This document shows positions 52,285-60,891 of a stretch of DNA of 64,000 nt, piece after piece; position 1 is the first letter of the stretch, and the number at the start of each line of letters is the position of its first letter. This DNA is from CAVREM01 sp963728825 (GTDB taxonomy: Bacteria; Acidobacteriota; Vicinamibacteria; Vicinamibacterales; CAVVIG01): contig CAVSLA010000001.1 of NCBI GenBank assembly GCA_963728825.1, positions 572,805 through 636,804 on the forward strand. The letters run 5' to 3'. Below the pieces are notes generated by a model. It searched no databases and was not told the origin of the DNA. It was given only the letters and a program-made list of their open reading frames with translations. The translations under genes and the position numbers were made by a program.

Positions 52285-53145
52285 ATGCTTATTAGGCGCT
52301 CAACTCGACGCTGGTTTTCTCCATTTTTCTGTGCCACCGTGAGTGTCGCGCTCGGAGCGGCCTACATGTATGCTGCTGGAGCACCCTCCTACTATCTTCT
52401 CGTCAATTTCTCAGCACTCGCCGCCGGTTTACTAGCCGCATCTATAGTGAGGTCCGCGCTCGTCCTCAATCAGCAGGTCGTCGGAACATTCACAGTCGCG
52501 GTCGGACTGGTGCTGCTCGCAACGGCGCTGGTTGGTCACGGCGTCGATGGCGCGTCACGGTGGGTTCGGATCGCGGGTATCTCGTTTCAGCCGAGTCTCA
52601 TACTGCTGCCGCTTGTCATGGTCCTCTGTGTTGGAAATCGGTACTGGCTATCGTCAATCGGGTTACTACTCGCAGGCGCGGCGCTCGCCTTCCAGCCGGA
52701 TCGCGCAGTGGCAGGTGCACTCACTGCCGGACTTGCGGTGCAATGGGTTTATCGCAGGGATGCTTCGGTGACATTGAGCTTGATCGGCGCGAGCTGCGGG
52801 TTTGCGGCAACATTGGTCAGGGACGATCATGTTCCTCCCGCGCCATTCGTGGAGCACGTCGTCCAATCGGCGTTCGCGTTCGATGCGCTGTACGGACTGG
52901 CAATAGTTGCGGCGTTGGTCATTCCGCTGATTCCGGCGATTGTCGGCGTCGTCACTGAGACGGAGGATGTCGTGGAATATGCCGTGTTTGGAACGACGTG
53001 GCTCGCGCTGATTGCCTTCGCACTCGGCGGTAACTATCCAACACCGCTGGCGGGTTATGGCACGAGTGGAATCGTCGGCTATTGTTTAAGCTCCGCGCTA
53101 CTCGTCCGTCGACGCGACCTACCCTCGCCATCGCAAGCGAATTAA
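52285..53145 (+). CDS. SEDS-like (FtsW/RodA-related) multi-pass membrane protein
   Basis: A ~286-residue protein with about nine hydrophobic segments. Weak but suggestive likeness to FtsW/RodA peptidoglycan polymerases is seen in HGVDGASRWVRIAGISFQPS (compare the G-x-x-G-A-x-x-W-I-x-x-G pattern of SEDS proteins) and in the C-terminal PTPLAGYGTSGIVGYCLSSALL (compare the P-F-x-S-Y-G-G-S end). It is shorter than FtsW (~380), so it is a divergent or reduced member. The start is uncertain: ATG 52204, GTG 52279 and ATG 52285 are all in frame. The gene looks lower in GC than its neighbours, lies between direct repeats next to tRNA-Gln, and is probably acquired. Confidence 0.65.
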   Translation: MLIRRSTRRWFSPFFCATVSVALGAAYMYAAGAPSYYLLVNFSALAAGLLAASIVRSALVLNQQVVGTFTVAVGLVLLATALVGHGVDGASRWVRIAGISFQPSLILLPLVMVLCVGNRYWLSSIGLLLAGAALAFQPDRAVAGALTAGLAVQWVYRRDASVTLSLIGASCGFAATLVRDDHVPPAPFVEHVVQSAFAFDALYGLAIVAALVIPLIPAIVGVVTETEDVVEYAVFGTTWLALIAFALGGNYPTPLAGYGTSGIVGYCLSSALLVRRRDLPSPSQAN

Positions 53146-53566
53146 CTGTACCGGTCTCACAACCGGCACCCTGCGCCTGTTCGTTCCTTAGGCCATCTCG
53201 TAAAGTTGGGTGTGGCGAGTCGCGAACTCATGATTGGCGGATTCATCGTTGTTGTTGTGATGGCGTCACTGCATGCCCTCGTTGTGACGATGCAGAAGAT
53301 GTTGCGACCCCGCGCTTTCATTTCTTCTGAAACGCGTGCAACACAAACACGCGATCGGCGAATCGAACGGTGTATACCGAGCGAAAGATATCCCCTCGGT
53401 GATCCGGGGACGACTTCTACGACACCGCCTTGATTGTGGAGACATTTTGGAGACGGCGAACGGGCGGTCGGCGCAAGTCAAAGTCCGTGTGGCACTTAAG
53501 ACGACGAGAGGCAGGGATTTTCGAAGGAAACTCGATAACCGTAAGTTGTTGCTGTAGAGAGAAATC
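53146..53566. other. Non-coding right part of the tRNA-Gln islet
   Basis: No convincing gene is present; the short open frames are incoherent. It contains the second copy of the 23-base repeat and some short inverted repeats such as CCCCTCGGTGATCCGGGG near 53392-53409. It ends at the 3' end of tRNA-Gln. Confidence 0.6.
53434..53456. repeat. 23-base direct repeat flanking the SEDS-like gene, right copy
   Basis: Identical to 52134-52156. A 17-base version with one mismatch recurs at 61252-61268 at the second element boundary. Confidence 0.85.
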
Positions 53567-53589
53567 TGGCTGGGAGGCAGGGATTCGAA
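53565..53589. repeat. tRNA-Gln 3' end, original copy of the 25-base duplication
   Basis: This is the functional tRNA end matching 51980-52004 base for base. The two copies bracket a 1560-base segment carrying only the SEDS-like gene, with no integrase. Confidence 0.8.
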
Positions 53590-53640
53590 CCCCGATACCG
53601 TGGTCCAGAGCCACGTGTCCTACCGTTGGACGACCTCCCA
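53567..53640 (-). tRNA. tRNA-Gln (anticodon CTG), CCA encoded
   Basis: A complete cloverleaf can be drawn on the minus strand. The acceptor TGGGAGG pairs with CCTCCCA, the D stem GTCC pairs with GGAC, and the anticodon stem CGTGG/CCACG surrounds the loop CTCTGGA with anticodon CTG. The T stem CGGGG/CCCTG surrounds the loop TTCGAAT. Discriminator G and an encoded CCA finish the 74-base gene. Its 3' end is the integration point of the adjacent islet. gltX lies about 600 bases upstream on the same strand. Confidence 0.96.
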
Positions 53641-53735
53641 GTACCAGTCAGGCGTGCGCGAGCGGCTAGAACTTTCGATTATATGCGCTCGAAAGTCAGG
53701 CCGGCAAGCACGCCCAGCTGATACTGGGCCCGCGA

Positions 53736-54005
53736 CTACTGTCCCGGGATGTCGAACACCGCGCCGCGTTCGCCGGTGTCAGTCGGATTCTCACCCGACA
53801 TGTTGCTGCCGCCCTCGCCGCCCTGTTGCTGTTGCTGCTTGCGACGATGGCTGGCCATGCCGCCCTTGCGGCCGGCTTCACGCGCCTCTTCGCTGGTCCA
53901 CTCGTGTGCAGTACCTTTCTGATGCGCGGCTTTGCCGCCCTTGCTCGCAATCTCGCGCTGTTTGCTTCGGTCCATCGATGCGAACCCACGATCCTCTTTG
54001 GCCAC
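53736..54005 (-). CDS. KGG-motif stress protein (GsiB/ConB-like)
   Basis: An 89-residue hydrophilic protein with two repeats of the KGG/stress-induced motif (REIASKGGKAAHQKGTAHEWT and AREAGRKGGMASHRRKQQQQQ), then a Gly/Ser-rich tail. Such proteins are desiccation- or stress-linked and probably disordered. GTG 54005 is chosen because AGGAGG lies five bases upstream. The other frame on the same strand, encoding an Arg-rich product, is not supported. Confidence 0.85.
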   Translation of the reverse strand: MAKEDRGFASMDRSKQREIASKGGKAAHQKGTAHEWTSEEAREAGRKGGMASHRRKQQQQQGGEGGSNMSGENPTDTGERGAVFDIPGQ

Positions 54006-54224
54006 CTCACCCTCCTCGCGTACACCAATTTCGTGGTGCGCGCGAATACTCGGGCTGCAACCGATGTGCCACGATTCATCCGTAACCCTCAGCAATAAAA
54101 GCACTTAGGGAAAACATTTTCCACTGCTCAGTGCGCATCCGGCTTCCCAACGGAAAACACTTTCGCCCGACCGACCAACTCGCCGGTAGTCAGCAGTTTG
54201 GCGATGGAAACTCGAAGGACCTGC

Positions 54225-55691
54225 TCAGCCGTGGGCCGTGGAAATCAGTCGGCGCGCCTCGGACAGACGCGCACGCGTCCGATCGCGGCCTAGCAGCGAC
54301 AGCACGTCGAAGAGACCCGGGCTTGCCGTTCGCCCCGTCACTGCGACCCGCACTGCATGGATCAACGTCGCCGCCTTCACACCAGTGGCATCGGCGACCG
54401 TACGCAGAACCGTTTCGGCTGAGGTGGCATCGAACGCCGGGAGACGCTCGAACGCCGCATCGAGCGCGGCGATCGACGCGCCAATCGTGTCCGACTGGAG
54501 ATGTTTCTCGACGGCCGCCGCATCGTAGTCGGGCACCTCGACGAAGAAGAAGCGACCGACGTCGACGAACTCGTCGAGCTTCTTCACGCGCGGCTTGAGC
54601 AGCTCGAGCACAGCAAAAAACCACGCGTGTTTGTCGCCGGCGTAGGCGTCATCCCACGCGCCGGCCGCTTGAAAGTACGGCTGGACGCGCCGCGCCAGGT
54701 CGTCCGGCGCGAGCTGCAGGAGATGCTGTTGATTGAACCAGCCGAGCTTGTCCGGATTGAACACGGCGTTGCCACCGCTGATGCCACGAAGATCGAACGC
54801 CTCGATCAACGCCTCGCGAGAAAAGATCTCCTGGTCGGTCGCGCCCGGGGACCATCCGAGCAGCGCGAGAAAATTCCTCATCGCTTCGGGAAGGTAGCCC
54901 TGGCGCGCGTACTCCGTCACCGAGGTCGCGCCATGACGTTTGCTGAGCCGCTTCTTGTCGGGACCGAGAATCAGCGGGACATGCGCGAACGCCGGCACCG
55001 GCGCATCCATCGCCTGATACAGCAGAATCTGTTTCGGCGTATTCGAGATGTGATCGTCGCCGCGCACCACGTGCGTGATCCGCATCTCCACATCGTCGGA
55101 CACGACGGAGAGGTGATACGTCGGGTGGCCGTCCGAACGCAGGATGACGAAGTCTTCGAGGTTCGCGCCGTCGAACTCGATCGGCCCGCGCACGAGATCC
55201 TCGAAGCGCGTGACGCCGCCGGGCACGCGAAAGCGGATTGCGCGCGGCGTGCCCGCGCGCTCCCTCGCCGCGACGTCATCTGCGGTCAGGTCCGAGCAGA
55301 CGCGATCGTACCGCCATCCCCCGCCGGCGCGCTCGGCGGCCTCGCGCTTCGCTTTCAGCTCCGCGGGTGCGCAGTAGCAGTAATAGGCGCGGCCGCTGTC
55401 GACCAGCCGCCGGGCCGCCGCGCGATAGCGATCGAGACGCTCGGACTGGAAATACGGTCCAAGCGGACCGCCGACGATCGGTCCCTCGTCCCAGTCGAGC
55501 CCGAGCCAGCGCAGGCCGTCGAGAATGCCCTCCACCATGTCGGTCGACGAACGCTCGACGTCGGTGTCCTCGATCCGCAGCACGAAGATGCCGCCGTGCT
55601 TTCGAGCGAACAGCCAATTGAACAGCGCGGTGCGGGCGCCGCCGACGTGGAGATATCCCGTCGGGGACGGCGCGAACCGGACGCGGACCAT
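54225..55691 (-). CDS. gltX: Glutamyl-tRNA synthetase
   Basis: A 488-residue class I synthetase with the HIGH-like motif SPTGYLHVGGARTALFNW (residues ~8-25), the KMSKS-like motif KKRLSKRHG, and the family segment THVVRGDDHISNTPKQILLYQA. The C-terminal helical anticodon-binding domain is complete. In organisms without GlnRS the enzyme also mischarges tRNA-Gln, which GatCAB then amidates; glnS is not in the window, so discrimination cannot be judged. Interestingly the only tRNA here is tRNA-Gln, just downstream. It ends 219 bases before the KGG gene. Confidence 0.96.
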   Translation of the reverse strand: MVRVRFAPSPTGYLHVGGARTALFNWLFARKHGGIFVLRIEDTDVERSSTDMVEGILDGLRWLGLDWDEGPIVGGPLGPYFQSERLDRYRAAARRLVDSGRAYYCYCAPAELKAKREAAERAGGGWRYDRVCSDLTADDVAARERAGTPRAIRFRVPGGVTRFEDLVRGPIEFDGANLEDFVILRSDGHPTYHLSVVSDDVEMRITHVVRGDDHISNTPKQILLYQAMDAPVPAFAHVPLILGPDKKRLSKRHGATSVTEYARQGYLPEAMRNFLALLGWSPGATDQEIFSREALIEAFDLRGISGGNAVFNPDKLGWFNQQHLLQLAPDDLARRVQPYFQAAGAWDDAYAGDKHAWFFAVLELLKPRVKKLDEFVDVGRFFFVEVPDYDAAAVEKHLQSDTIGASIAALDAAFERLPAFDATSAETVLRTVADATGVKAATLIHAVRVAVTGRTASPGLFDVLSLLGRDRTRARLSEARRLISTAHG

Positions 55692-55695
55692 CCGG

Positions 55696-57687
55696 TTATT
55701 GTAGTTGCGAAGCGATCGCCGTTCCGACGGGCCGGTAGAGCTCGCGGCCGTTGCTTTCGGCGATCTTCTCGAGATTGAACATCTCGATGGTCAGTCGGCG
55801 CACGCCCGGGGGGGCGGCGAGCGTATCGATGACGACGTAGCCGAGGCGCGATCGCGTGATGAAGTTGGGTGCCGCTGCCTTGGCGCGAGCGATCTCCTCT
55901 CGGCTCACGTCGCGATGCTCGCTGGCCCGCAACAGCACGCGAATGACGGGAAAGCGTTGGAGCCGCTGCCGTGCGCGTGGGGAAATCCGCGACAGCCCGC
56001 CGCCGAGAATCTCCTTCTGATGGAATGTCTGGTAGTACTGCGAGGCGCCGTCATAGCGCCCTTCGCCGCGTTCCCCGTCGGCGATCCCGAACGGAATCGC
56101 CATCACCCGGACGTCACGCGGATCGTTTCTGACGATGCGGTAGAAATCCGGGATCGGCGCGGCATGGAGCTGCCGCGGCAGCGGCGCGAGCTCGAAAGCC
56201 AGCAGGACCGCGACGACCGCCAGCAGCAGCCGGCGCCGTTGGGGACGACGCTCGCCGATGTGCACGAGCGCGAGCGCGAACAGCACGGCGAAGGCCATCA
56301 TCGCCACGATTGCGAAACGGGCGGGCATTCTGGCTGCCGACAGCACCGGCACATAGCGAAGGACCGCCCACGGTCCGAGCACGTAGGTATTCATGCCGCC
56401 CACGTTCACGAATGGACCGAGCGCCAGCGCTCCGAAAAACAGGGTGGTCGCCATCCACAGGCGAGGCGGTCGGAACGAAAACTTCCAGATGGCCAGGCCG
56501 ACCAGCAGCATCGCGACGATGGTGAGCGCCGCCACGTTTTCGACGTAGCCGTTGTTCTGGCCGGTCAGCCACGCACGCCACGGCATGCCGACCAGCCGGT
56601 TCGCGGGATTCGGCGTGAAGAACGCCAGCAGGTCGACGCCCTTCGGGCCGCTGCGCCAGTAGATCGGGCCGTGGAGCGCATCGCCGGCAGCCAGCCGCCG
56701 GTACAGCAGGAACAGCAGCGGCGACAAGAGCAACAGACAGGTGGTCGCCGCAACGATCGCCGCGCGCATCGCCTCAAGCGGCAACATGGGGAGTTGAACC
56801 GCGATGACCGGCCGGAAGCGGGCCACCGCAGCCGCGGCGGCGAGGGCCATCAATACCAGCACCGGCGCGTGCATCGAAAGTTCGATTCGGGAGCCGAACG
56901 GGCTCACCTCCGTGATGCGTATGACGTTGATGACGACAGCCAGCGCGACGACGATCGAGAAGACCATCACCGTCGCGGCCGTCAGCACTCTCGACACCGT
57001 CTCGCTGGCGGGCGGTCCGGACCGGCGCCGGACCTGCAGCGCGCGGGCGGCGGCGTAACAGGCCGCGATCAGCAGACAGTACACGGCGAAGTACGGGTCG
57101 CAGGTCGCCGCCCAGGCGATCGTCGCTCCGGCCGCCATCGCATTGAGAGTGGTCGGCTGACGTTCCAGCCGCATGAGGCACAGCACGAACACCGGCAGCG
57201 GCGCGGCGGCCACCAGGCTGAAGTGCGCCGTGCTGCGCGCGACGAGAATCGGCGAGAAACCGAACAGCAGCCCGGCGAGCCACGCTTCGAACGTCCGGCC
57301 AACGACCTTTTTCGCCAGCAGAAACATCGTCCACGCGGTGAGCGCCGTCATCGTCAGGAAGATGACGTTGAATGTGGCGGTGACACCGAGCACCGGCAGC
57401 AGTGGAAAGGCCAGCGCGTTGGCAAACAGCGTGTAGTTGTGCAGACTGAGGTCGACCGGTGGGGTGAGCGCCAGAATTTCCTGTGTGAAGAGCGGAAACC
57501 GGCGGTGCGTCACGATCTCGTGGCGGAACACCCAGAGGTTCCACACATAGACGCCGGTGTCGCCTCCGACCGGACCAGTCAGCGCCGACCCGAGGCGCGC
57601 CGGCAGCGGCCAGTGAAAGATCAGCGTCGTTACGACGTAGGCCAGAAACGCTGCCGCGCCGCCGGTGAGTCGACGGATGAGCTGCAC
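55696..57687 (-). CDS. Large multi-pass membrane protein, possible GT-C/YfhO-like glycosyltransferase
   Basis: A ~663-residue protein with about twelve membrane helices. The N-terminal loop GPVGGDTGVYVWNLWVFRHEIV has the acidic pair typical of lipid-linked-sugar GT-C proteins (compare G-D-x-x-x-x-x-W). A C-terminal soluble domain carries DPRDVRVMAIPFGIADGE and GRYDGASQYYQTFHQKEILGGG. This plan recurs in uncharacterised bacterial proteins. Start GTG 57687 is a guess, because no ATG or ribosome site is present near the N terminus; longer upstream frames run through the phospholipase gene. It ends 4 bases upstream of gltX. Confidence 0.78.
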   Translation of the reverse strand: MQLIRRLTGGAAAFLAYVVTTLIFHWPLPARLGSALTGPVGGDTGVYVWNLWVFRHEIVTHRRFPLFTQEILALTPPVDLSLHNYTLFANALAFPLLPVLGVTATFNVIFLTMTALTAWTMFLLAKKVVGRTFEAWLAGLLFGFSPILVARSTAHFSLVAAAPLPVFVLCLMRLERQPTTLNAMAAGATIAWAATCDPYFAVYCLLIAACYAAARALQVRRRSGPPASETVSRVLTAATVMVFSIVVALAVVINVIRITEVSPFGSRIELSMHAPVLVLMALAAAAAVARFRPVIAVQLPMLPLEAMRAAIVAATTCLLLLSPLLFLLYRRLAAGDALHGPIYWRSGPKGVDLLAFFTPNPANRLVGMPWRAWLTGQNNGYVENVAALTIVAMLLVGLAIWKFSFRPPRLWMATTLFFGALALGPFVNVGGMNTYVLGPWAVLRYVPVLSAARMPARFAIVAMMAFAVLFALALVHIGERRPQRRRLLLAVVAVLLAFELAPLPRQLHAAPIPDFYRIVRNDPRDVRVMAIPFGIADGERGEGRYDGASQYYQTFHQKEILGGGLSRISPRARQRLQRFPVIRVLLRASEHRDVSREEIARAKAAAPNFITRSRLGYVVIDTLAAPPGVRRLTIEMFNLEKIAESNGRELYRPVGTAIASQLQ

Positions 57688-57749
57688 TGGGGAGGCGCAT
57701 TGTAGGACGATGTGTAAGACATGTAAACAGGCGTTCCCGTGGCGGCGTA

Positions 57750-59030
57750 TTAAAAAATTTCCCCGAAATAACTCCAGAAGTGCTCCTGGATCCTCTGCAG
57801 CCGGGGACGGTTCCGCCAGGGCTCGAGCTCCAGTCGGTGCGAAACCTTCAGATCCCGTTCGAAATCCTCGAGAAACCGCCCGGCAACCGAAGGGCTGAAC
57901 ACCGCCACGTTCAGCTCGTCGTTCAATTCGAGCGACCGGTTGTCGAAGTTCGCCGAGCCGAAGATGCTCAGTACCCCGTCCACCACCACCGTCTTGGCGT
58001 GCATCATCGTCGGCGTGTACTCGTGGATCTCGATGCCGAGCTCGAGCAGTTTCTCGTAGGCCTCGCGCGACGCGTACTTCACCGCCTTCTGATCGGTGAT
58101 GTCGCTTTCGACCAGGACCCGGAGCTTGACGCCGCGCTTCATGGCGTCCTCGAACGCCCACATCGTAGACTCGTCGGTGAGGAAATACGGTGAAGTGATC
58201 TCGACGGAACGCCGGGCCATCGCGATGGCCAGCAGGTAGAGACGCTTCAAATCGGTCGCGCCGCCCGACGGTGCGCTGCGAACCAGCATCGACTGATCGT
58301 CCGACTGCTCGACGCTGACCGGATCCGACAAGGTTGGCGTCACGGTCATCTCGCCCTCGATGAAGTTTTCGTAGAACGCCGCTTCGAGGAGCCGGACGAT
58401 CGGCCCGCGCATGCGGACGTGGGTGTCGCGCCAATGCTCGGGGTCCTGCGCATCGCCGATCCAGTAGTCGGAAACGCCGATGCCGCCCGTGAAGCCGATT
58501 TCGCCGTCGACGACGAGGATTTTGCGATGGGTCCGGTAGTTCAACTCCTCGAGGCCATACCACTGCGAGGGATTGAACGAAACGACGTGACAGCCGGCTT
58601 CGCGCAGTCGCTCGGTGTGACCGTCCTCCATCTTGCTGGCGCCCACCGAATCGACGATCACCCGGACGTCGACGCCGCGCCGGGCCGCCCGCTCGAGAGC
58701 GGCGGTAAACCGATCGGCGATCTCCCCTTTTTCGTAGACGTAGGTCTCGAAGCTGACCCGTTCGCGGGCGTTGTCGATCGCCTCGAGCATCGCGGGAAAC
58801 ACGCGGTCACCGTTGGTGAGGACGTCGTAGGCGTTGCCGGTTACGAGATCGGCCGCGACGAGCGCCGCCAGGTACTCGGGCGCCTTGGGATCGTCGACGG
58901 CCACGGTGCTGCGAAGCTCGACCGTCTCCTGGTCCTGCGCAATCGCCAGGCCGGCGGCCACGATGATCGCAACAACTACGAGAACCTTGAGGACGATCCG
59001 GAGGGGACGGGGCGCTCGAGCCTTACCCAC
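57750..59030 (-). CDS. Phospholipase D family protein (cardiolipin synthase-like)
   Basis: A 426-residue protein with an N-terminal membrane anchor (IVLKVLVVVAIIVAAGLAIA) and two HKD motifs. The first is H168, K170 and D175 in THRKILVVDGEIGFTGG; the second is H344, K346 and D351 in MHAKTVVVDGVLSIFGSAN. This arrangement belongs to bacterial cardiolipin synthase ClsB/ClsC-like enzymes and to phosphatidyl transferases at the inner membrane. It follows a DinB gene on the other strand. The preference for phosphatidylglycerol is assumed. Confidence 0.9.
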   Translation of the reverse strand: MGKARAPRPLRIVLKVLVVVAIIVAAGLAIAQDQETVELRSTVAVDDPKAPEYLAALVAADLVTGNAYDVLTNGDRVFPAMLEAIDNARERVSFETYVYEKGEIADRFTAALERAARRGVDVRVIVDSVGASKMEDGHTERLREAGCHVVSFNPSQWYGLEELNYRTHRKILVVDGEIGFTGGIGVSDYWIGDAQDPEHWRDTHVRMRGPIVRLLEAAFYENFIEGEMTVTPTLSDPVSVEQSDDQSMLVRSAPSGGATDLKRLYLLAIAMARRSVEITSPYFLTDESTMWAFEDAMKRGVKLRVLVESDITDQKAVKYASREAYEKLLELGIEIHEYTPTMMHAKTVVVDGVLSIFGSANFDNRSLELNDELNVAVFSPSVAGRFLEDFERDLKVSHRLELEPWRNRPRLQRIQEHFWSYFGEIF

Positions 59031-59128
59031 GCCTCGCGACTGTGCAATTCGCCGGCCGACGCGTCGCCATGGATGGGCTTGTCGGCTTGGACCGGCGATG
59101 CATACTGAGTGACGCGCGAGGAGGCCAC

Positions 59129-59590
59129 ATGGACGAACGAGCGTTGTTTACGAAGTTCTGGGAGGACGAATCCAAGACGACGCGCAAGGTGCTCGGACGA
59201 ATCCCGGACGGATCCAGCTACCGCCCCGACCCGAAGTCGCGGACGGCCAGCGAAATCGCGTGGCAGATCGTCTGCGAAGAGAAAATGATCATCGAGGCGC
59301 TTGAAACGGGAAAAGGCGAGTGGAAGCCGCCGCCCGCACCCGCAACCATCAAAGAGCTGGTCGACGTGTACGAAAAACAGAGCGCTGACATCGCCCGACG
59401 GTGGAAGGCGCTGCCGATCGCGCGTTGGGACGGCACGCTTGAATTTTTTGGCGACCAGCGACCGGCCGCGGCGATGGCCTGGAGCTTTCTGTTCGACATC
59501 GTGCACCATCGGGGACAGATCACGACCTACCTGCGGCCGATGGGGTCGACGGTTCCTCAGATTTACGGACCGAGCGGCGACGAACCGTAA
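59129..59590 (+). CDS. DinB-family protein
   Basis: A 153-residue four-helix DinB/YfiT-like protein: LFTKFWEDESKTTRKVLGRIP, ASEIAWQIVCEEKMIIEALE and the C-terminal FDIVHHRGQITTYLRPMG with metal-binding histidines. These are thiol-transferase or nuclease-like proteins, mostly uncharacterised. ATG 59129 is preferred because AGGAGG precedes it, although the frame is open further upstream. It is divergent from the phospholipase gene. Confidence 0.88.
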   Translation: MDERALFTKFWEDESKTTRKVLGRIPDGSSYRPDPKSRTASEIAWQIVCEEKMIIEALETGKGEWKPPPAPATIKELVDVYEKQSADIARRWKALPIARWDGTLEFFGDQRPAAAMAWSFLFDIVHHRGQITTYLRPMGSTVPQIYGPSGDEP

Positions 59591-59599
59591 GGGGTTTCA

Positions 59600-59635
59600 A
59601 CACAAAGGACACAAAGGACACGAAGGACACAAAGG
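59600..59635. repeat. Four tandem 9-base repeats
   Basis: ACACAAAGG is repeated four times (the third copy is ACACGAAGG), in the gap after the DinB gene. Similar ACAAAGG minisatellites recur in Acidobacteria. The purine-rich strand is the plus strand. Possible copy-number variation. Confidence 0.9.
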
Positions 59636-59653
59636 CGGAGAGGTCGGCACATT

Positions 59654-60157
59654 TCAGAGCATTCGGCTGTCGTACGCCCAGTGCAGCACCGCCTGCCGTT
59701 GTCGTCGCCGACATTCGAGATCGCCCGGCTCGCAGTTCTTGACGATCGCCGCAACGTGACGCCCGATGGCGCGCCAGCGGCGGATCTGACGTGCGTCGTC
59801 GGCGCTGCGGCGGCCCAGGTAGTACCGGCAATACCACTGAAACCATCCGCGCGGATCCTGCGCACGGATCCAGCCCATGCGGCGCCAGGTGGCGAGCGAC
59901 TGCGATGCGTTCACGCGAAAGAAATTGAGGCGCGGGTCGTGCCGCTCGGGGCACAGCCTGGCGCGCGTGAACCAGCTCGCTGGAAATTCGGCGCGGCAAT
60001 CGGTCATGTACTTGCCGCCGAAGACCCCAATCTGCAGCATCTGTTTCGGCGTGAGTTGGGGCAGGAAGCCGGGCGCGAAATTCCGGCCGGCCGGTTCGGT
60101 GCGGTAATACACGTAGCCGCGCTGCATCTTGTCGTGGACGATCACTTTCCGTTTCAT
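59654..60157 (-). CDS. Conserved hypothetical protein
   Basis: A 167-residue basic protein with a characteristic start (MKRKVIVHDKMQRGYVYYRTEPAGRNFAPGF) and segments LTPKQMLQIGVFGGKYMTDCRAEFP, GWFQWYCRYYLGRRS and RRRQRQAVLHWAYDSR. The family is widespread in bacteria (also in proteobacteria and actinobacteria) and has no assigned function; the high content of Arg, Trp and Cys suggests nucleic-acid or redox binding. The start is the ATG at 60157; an in-frame upstream ATG extends into the peroxiredoxin gap. Confidence 0.85.
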   Translation of the reverse strand: MKRKVIVHDKMQRGYVYYRTEPAGRNFAPGFLPQLTPKQMLQIGVFGGKYMTDCRAEFPASWFTRARLCPERHDPRLNFFRVNASQSLATWRRMGWIRAQDPRGWFQWYCRYYLGRRSADDARQIRRWRAIGRHVAAIVKNCEPGDLECRRRQRQAVLHWAYDSRML

Positions 60158-60228
60158 GAGCGATCGGCAGACGCCGACGCGGCCGTCCATTGGGACGGAC
60201 GACCTCGTCGGCTATCAGTCGGACTCGA

Positions 60229-60891
60229 TCAGGATCGAGGCTGCGGGACGATGCGCAGGTACGGCCGCGGCGCGTTCCACCCCTGCGGGTAGGTCTTCTT
60301 GGCGTCTTCGTCGGAGACCGATCCGGCGATGATGACGTCCTCGCCATGCTTCCAGTTGGCCGGCGTGGCCACCTTGTGCTTCGCGGTCAGCTGCAGCGAG
60401 TCGATGACACGCAGCACCTCGTCGAAGTTGCGGCCGGTGGTCATCGGATAGATCAGGATCAACTTGATCTTCTTGTCGGGCCCGATCACGAAGACGTTGC
60501 GGACTGTCTGGTTGTCGGCGGCCGTGCGTCCGTCGCAGCTGCCCTCGAGATCGGCGGGCAACATGCCGTAGGCCTTGGACACTTTGAGGTCGGTGTCGCC
60601 GATCATCGGGTAGTTCGGCGCGAAGCCCTGAGTTTCCTTGATGTCATTCGACCACCGCTTGTGGTTGTCGACCGGGTCGACGCTCAGCCCGATCACCTTG
60701 ACGTTGCGCTTGCTGAAGTCCGGCTGAATCTTCGCCATGTAGCCGAGCTCGGTGGTGCAGACCGGCGTGAAGTCTTTCGGGTGAGAGAACAGCACGGCCC
60801 ACGAATCGCCAATCCATTCGTGAAACCGGATGCGACCTTCGGTTGTTTCGGCCTCGAAATCCGGAGCGACGTCACCGATTTTCAAGCTCAT
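60229..60891 (-). CDS. 1-Cys peroxiredoxin (Prx6-type)
   Basis: A 220-residue peroxiredoxin. C45 in PKDFTPVCTTELGYMAK is the peroxidatic cysteine in the consensus P-x-x-x-T/S-x-x-C. The C-terminal extension NWKHGEDVIIAGSVSDEDAKK and KTYPQGWNAPRPYLR are Prx6-class features. It reduces peroxides with an external thiol donor. It lies 71 bases upstream of the hypothetical gene on the same strand. Confidence 0.94.
   Translation of the reverse strand: MSLKIGDVAPDFEAETTEGRIRFHEWIGDSWAVLFSHPKDFTPVCTTELGYMAKIQPDFSKRNVKVIGLSVDPVDNHKRWSNDIKETQGFAPNYPMIGDTDLKVSKAYGMLPADLEGSCDGRTAADNQTVRNVFVIGPDKKIKLILIYPMTTGRNFDEVLRVIDSLQLTAKHKVATPANWKHGEDVIIAGSVSDEDAKKTYPQGWNAPRPYLRIVPQPRS

Noticed and set aside
53696..54079. 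127-codon minus-strand frame overlapping the KGG gene
   Set aside because: It encodes an Arg/Ala-rich product; the other frame carries the KGG repeats and a good ribosome site.
55705..57705. 666-codon plus-strand frame opposite the membrane protein
   Set aside because: It is the antisense of a clear multi-helix protein, has a very His/Arg/Asp-rich composition and no domain sense.
57720..57765. Possible bidirectional terminator around the A/T run
   Set aside because: There is a short A run but no convincing stem next to it.
59600..59635. CRISPR-like short repeat array
   Set aside because: Units of 9 bases without spacers and no cas genes; a simple tandem repeat.
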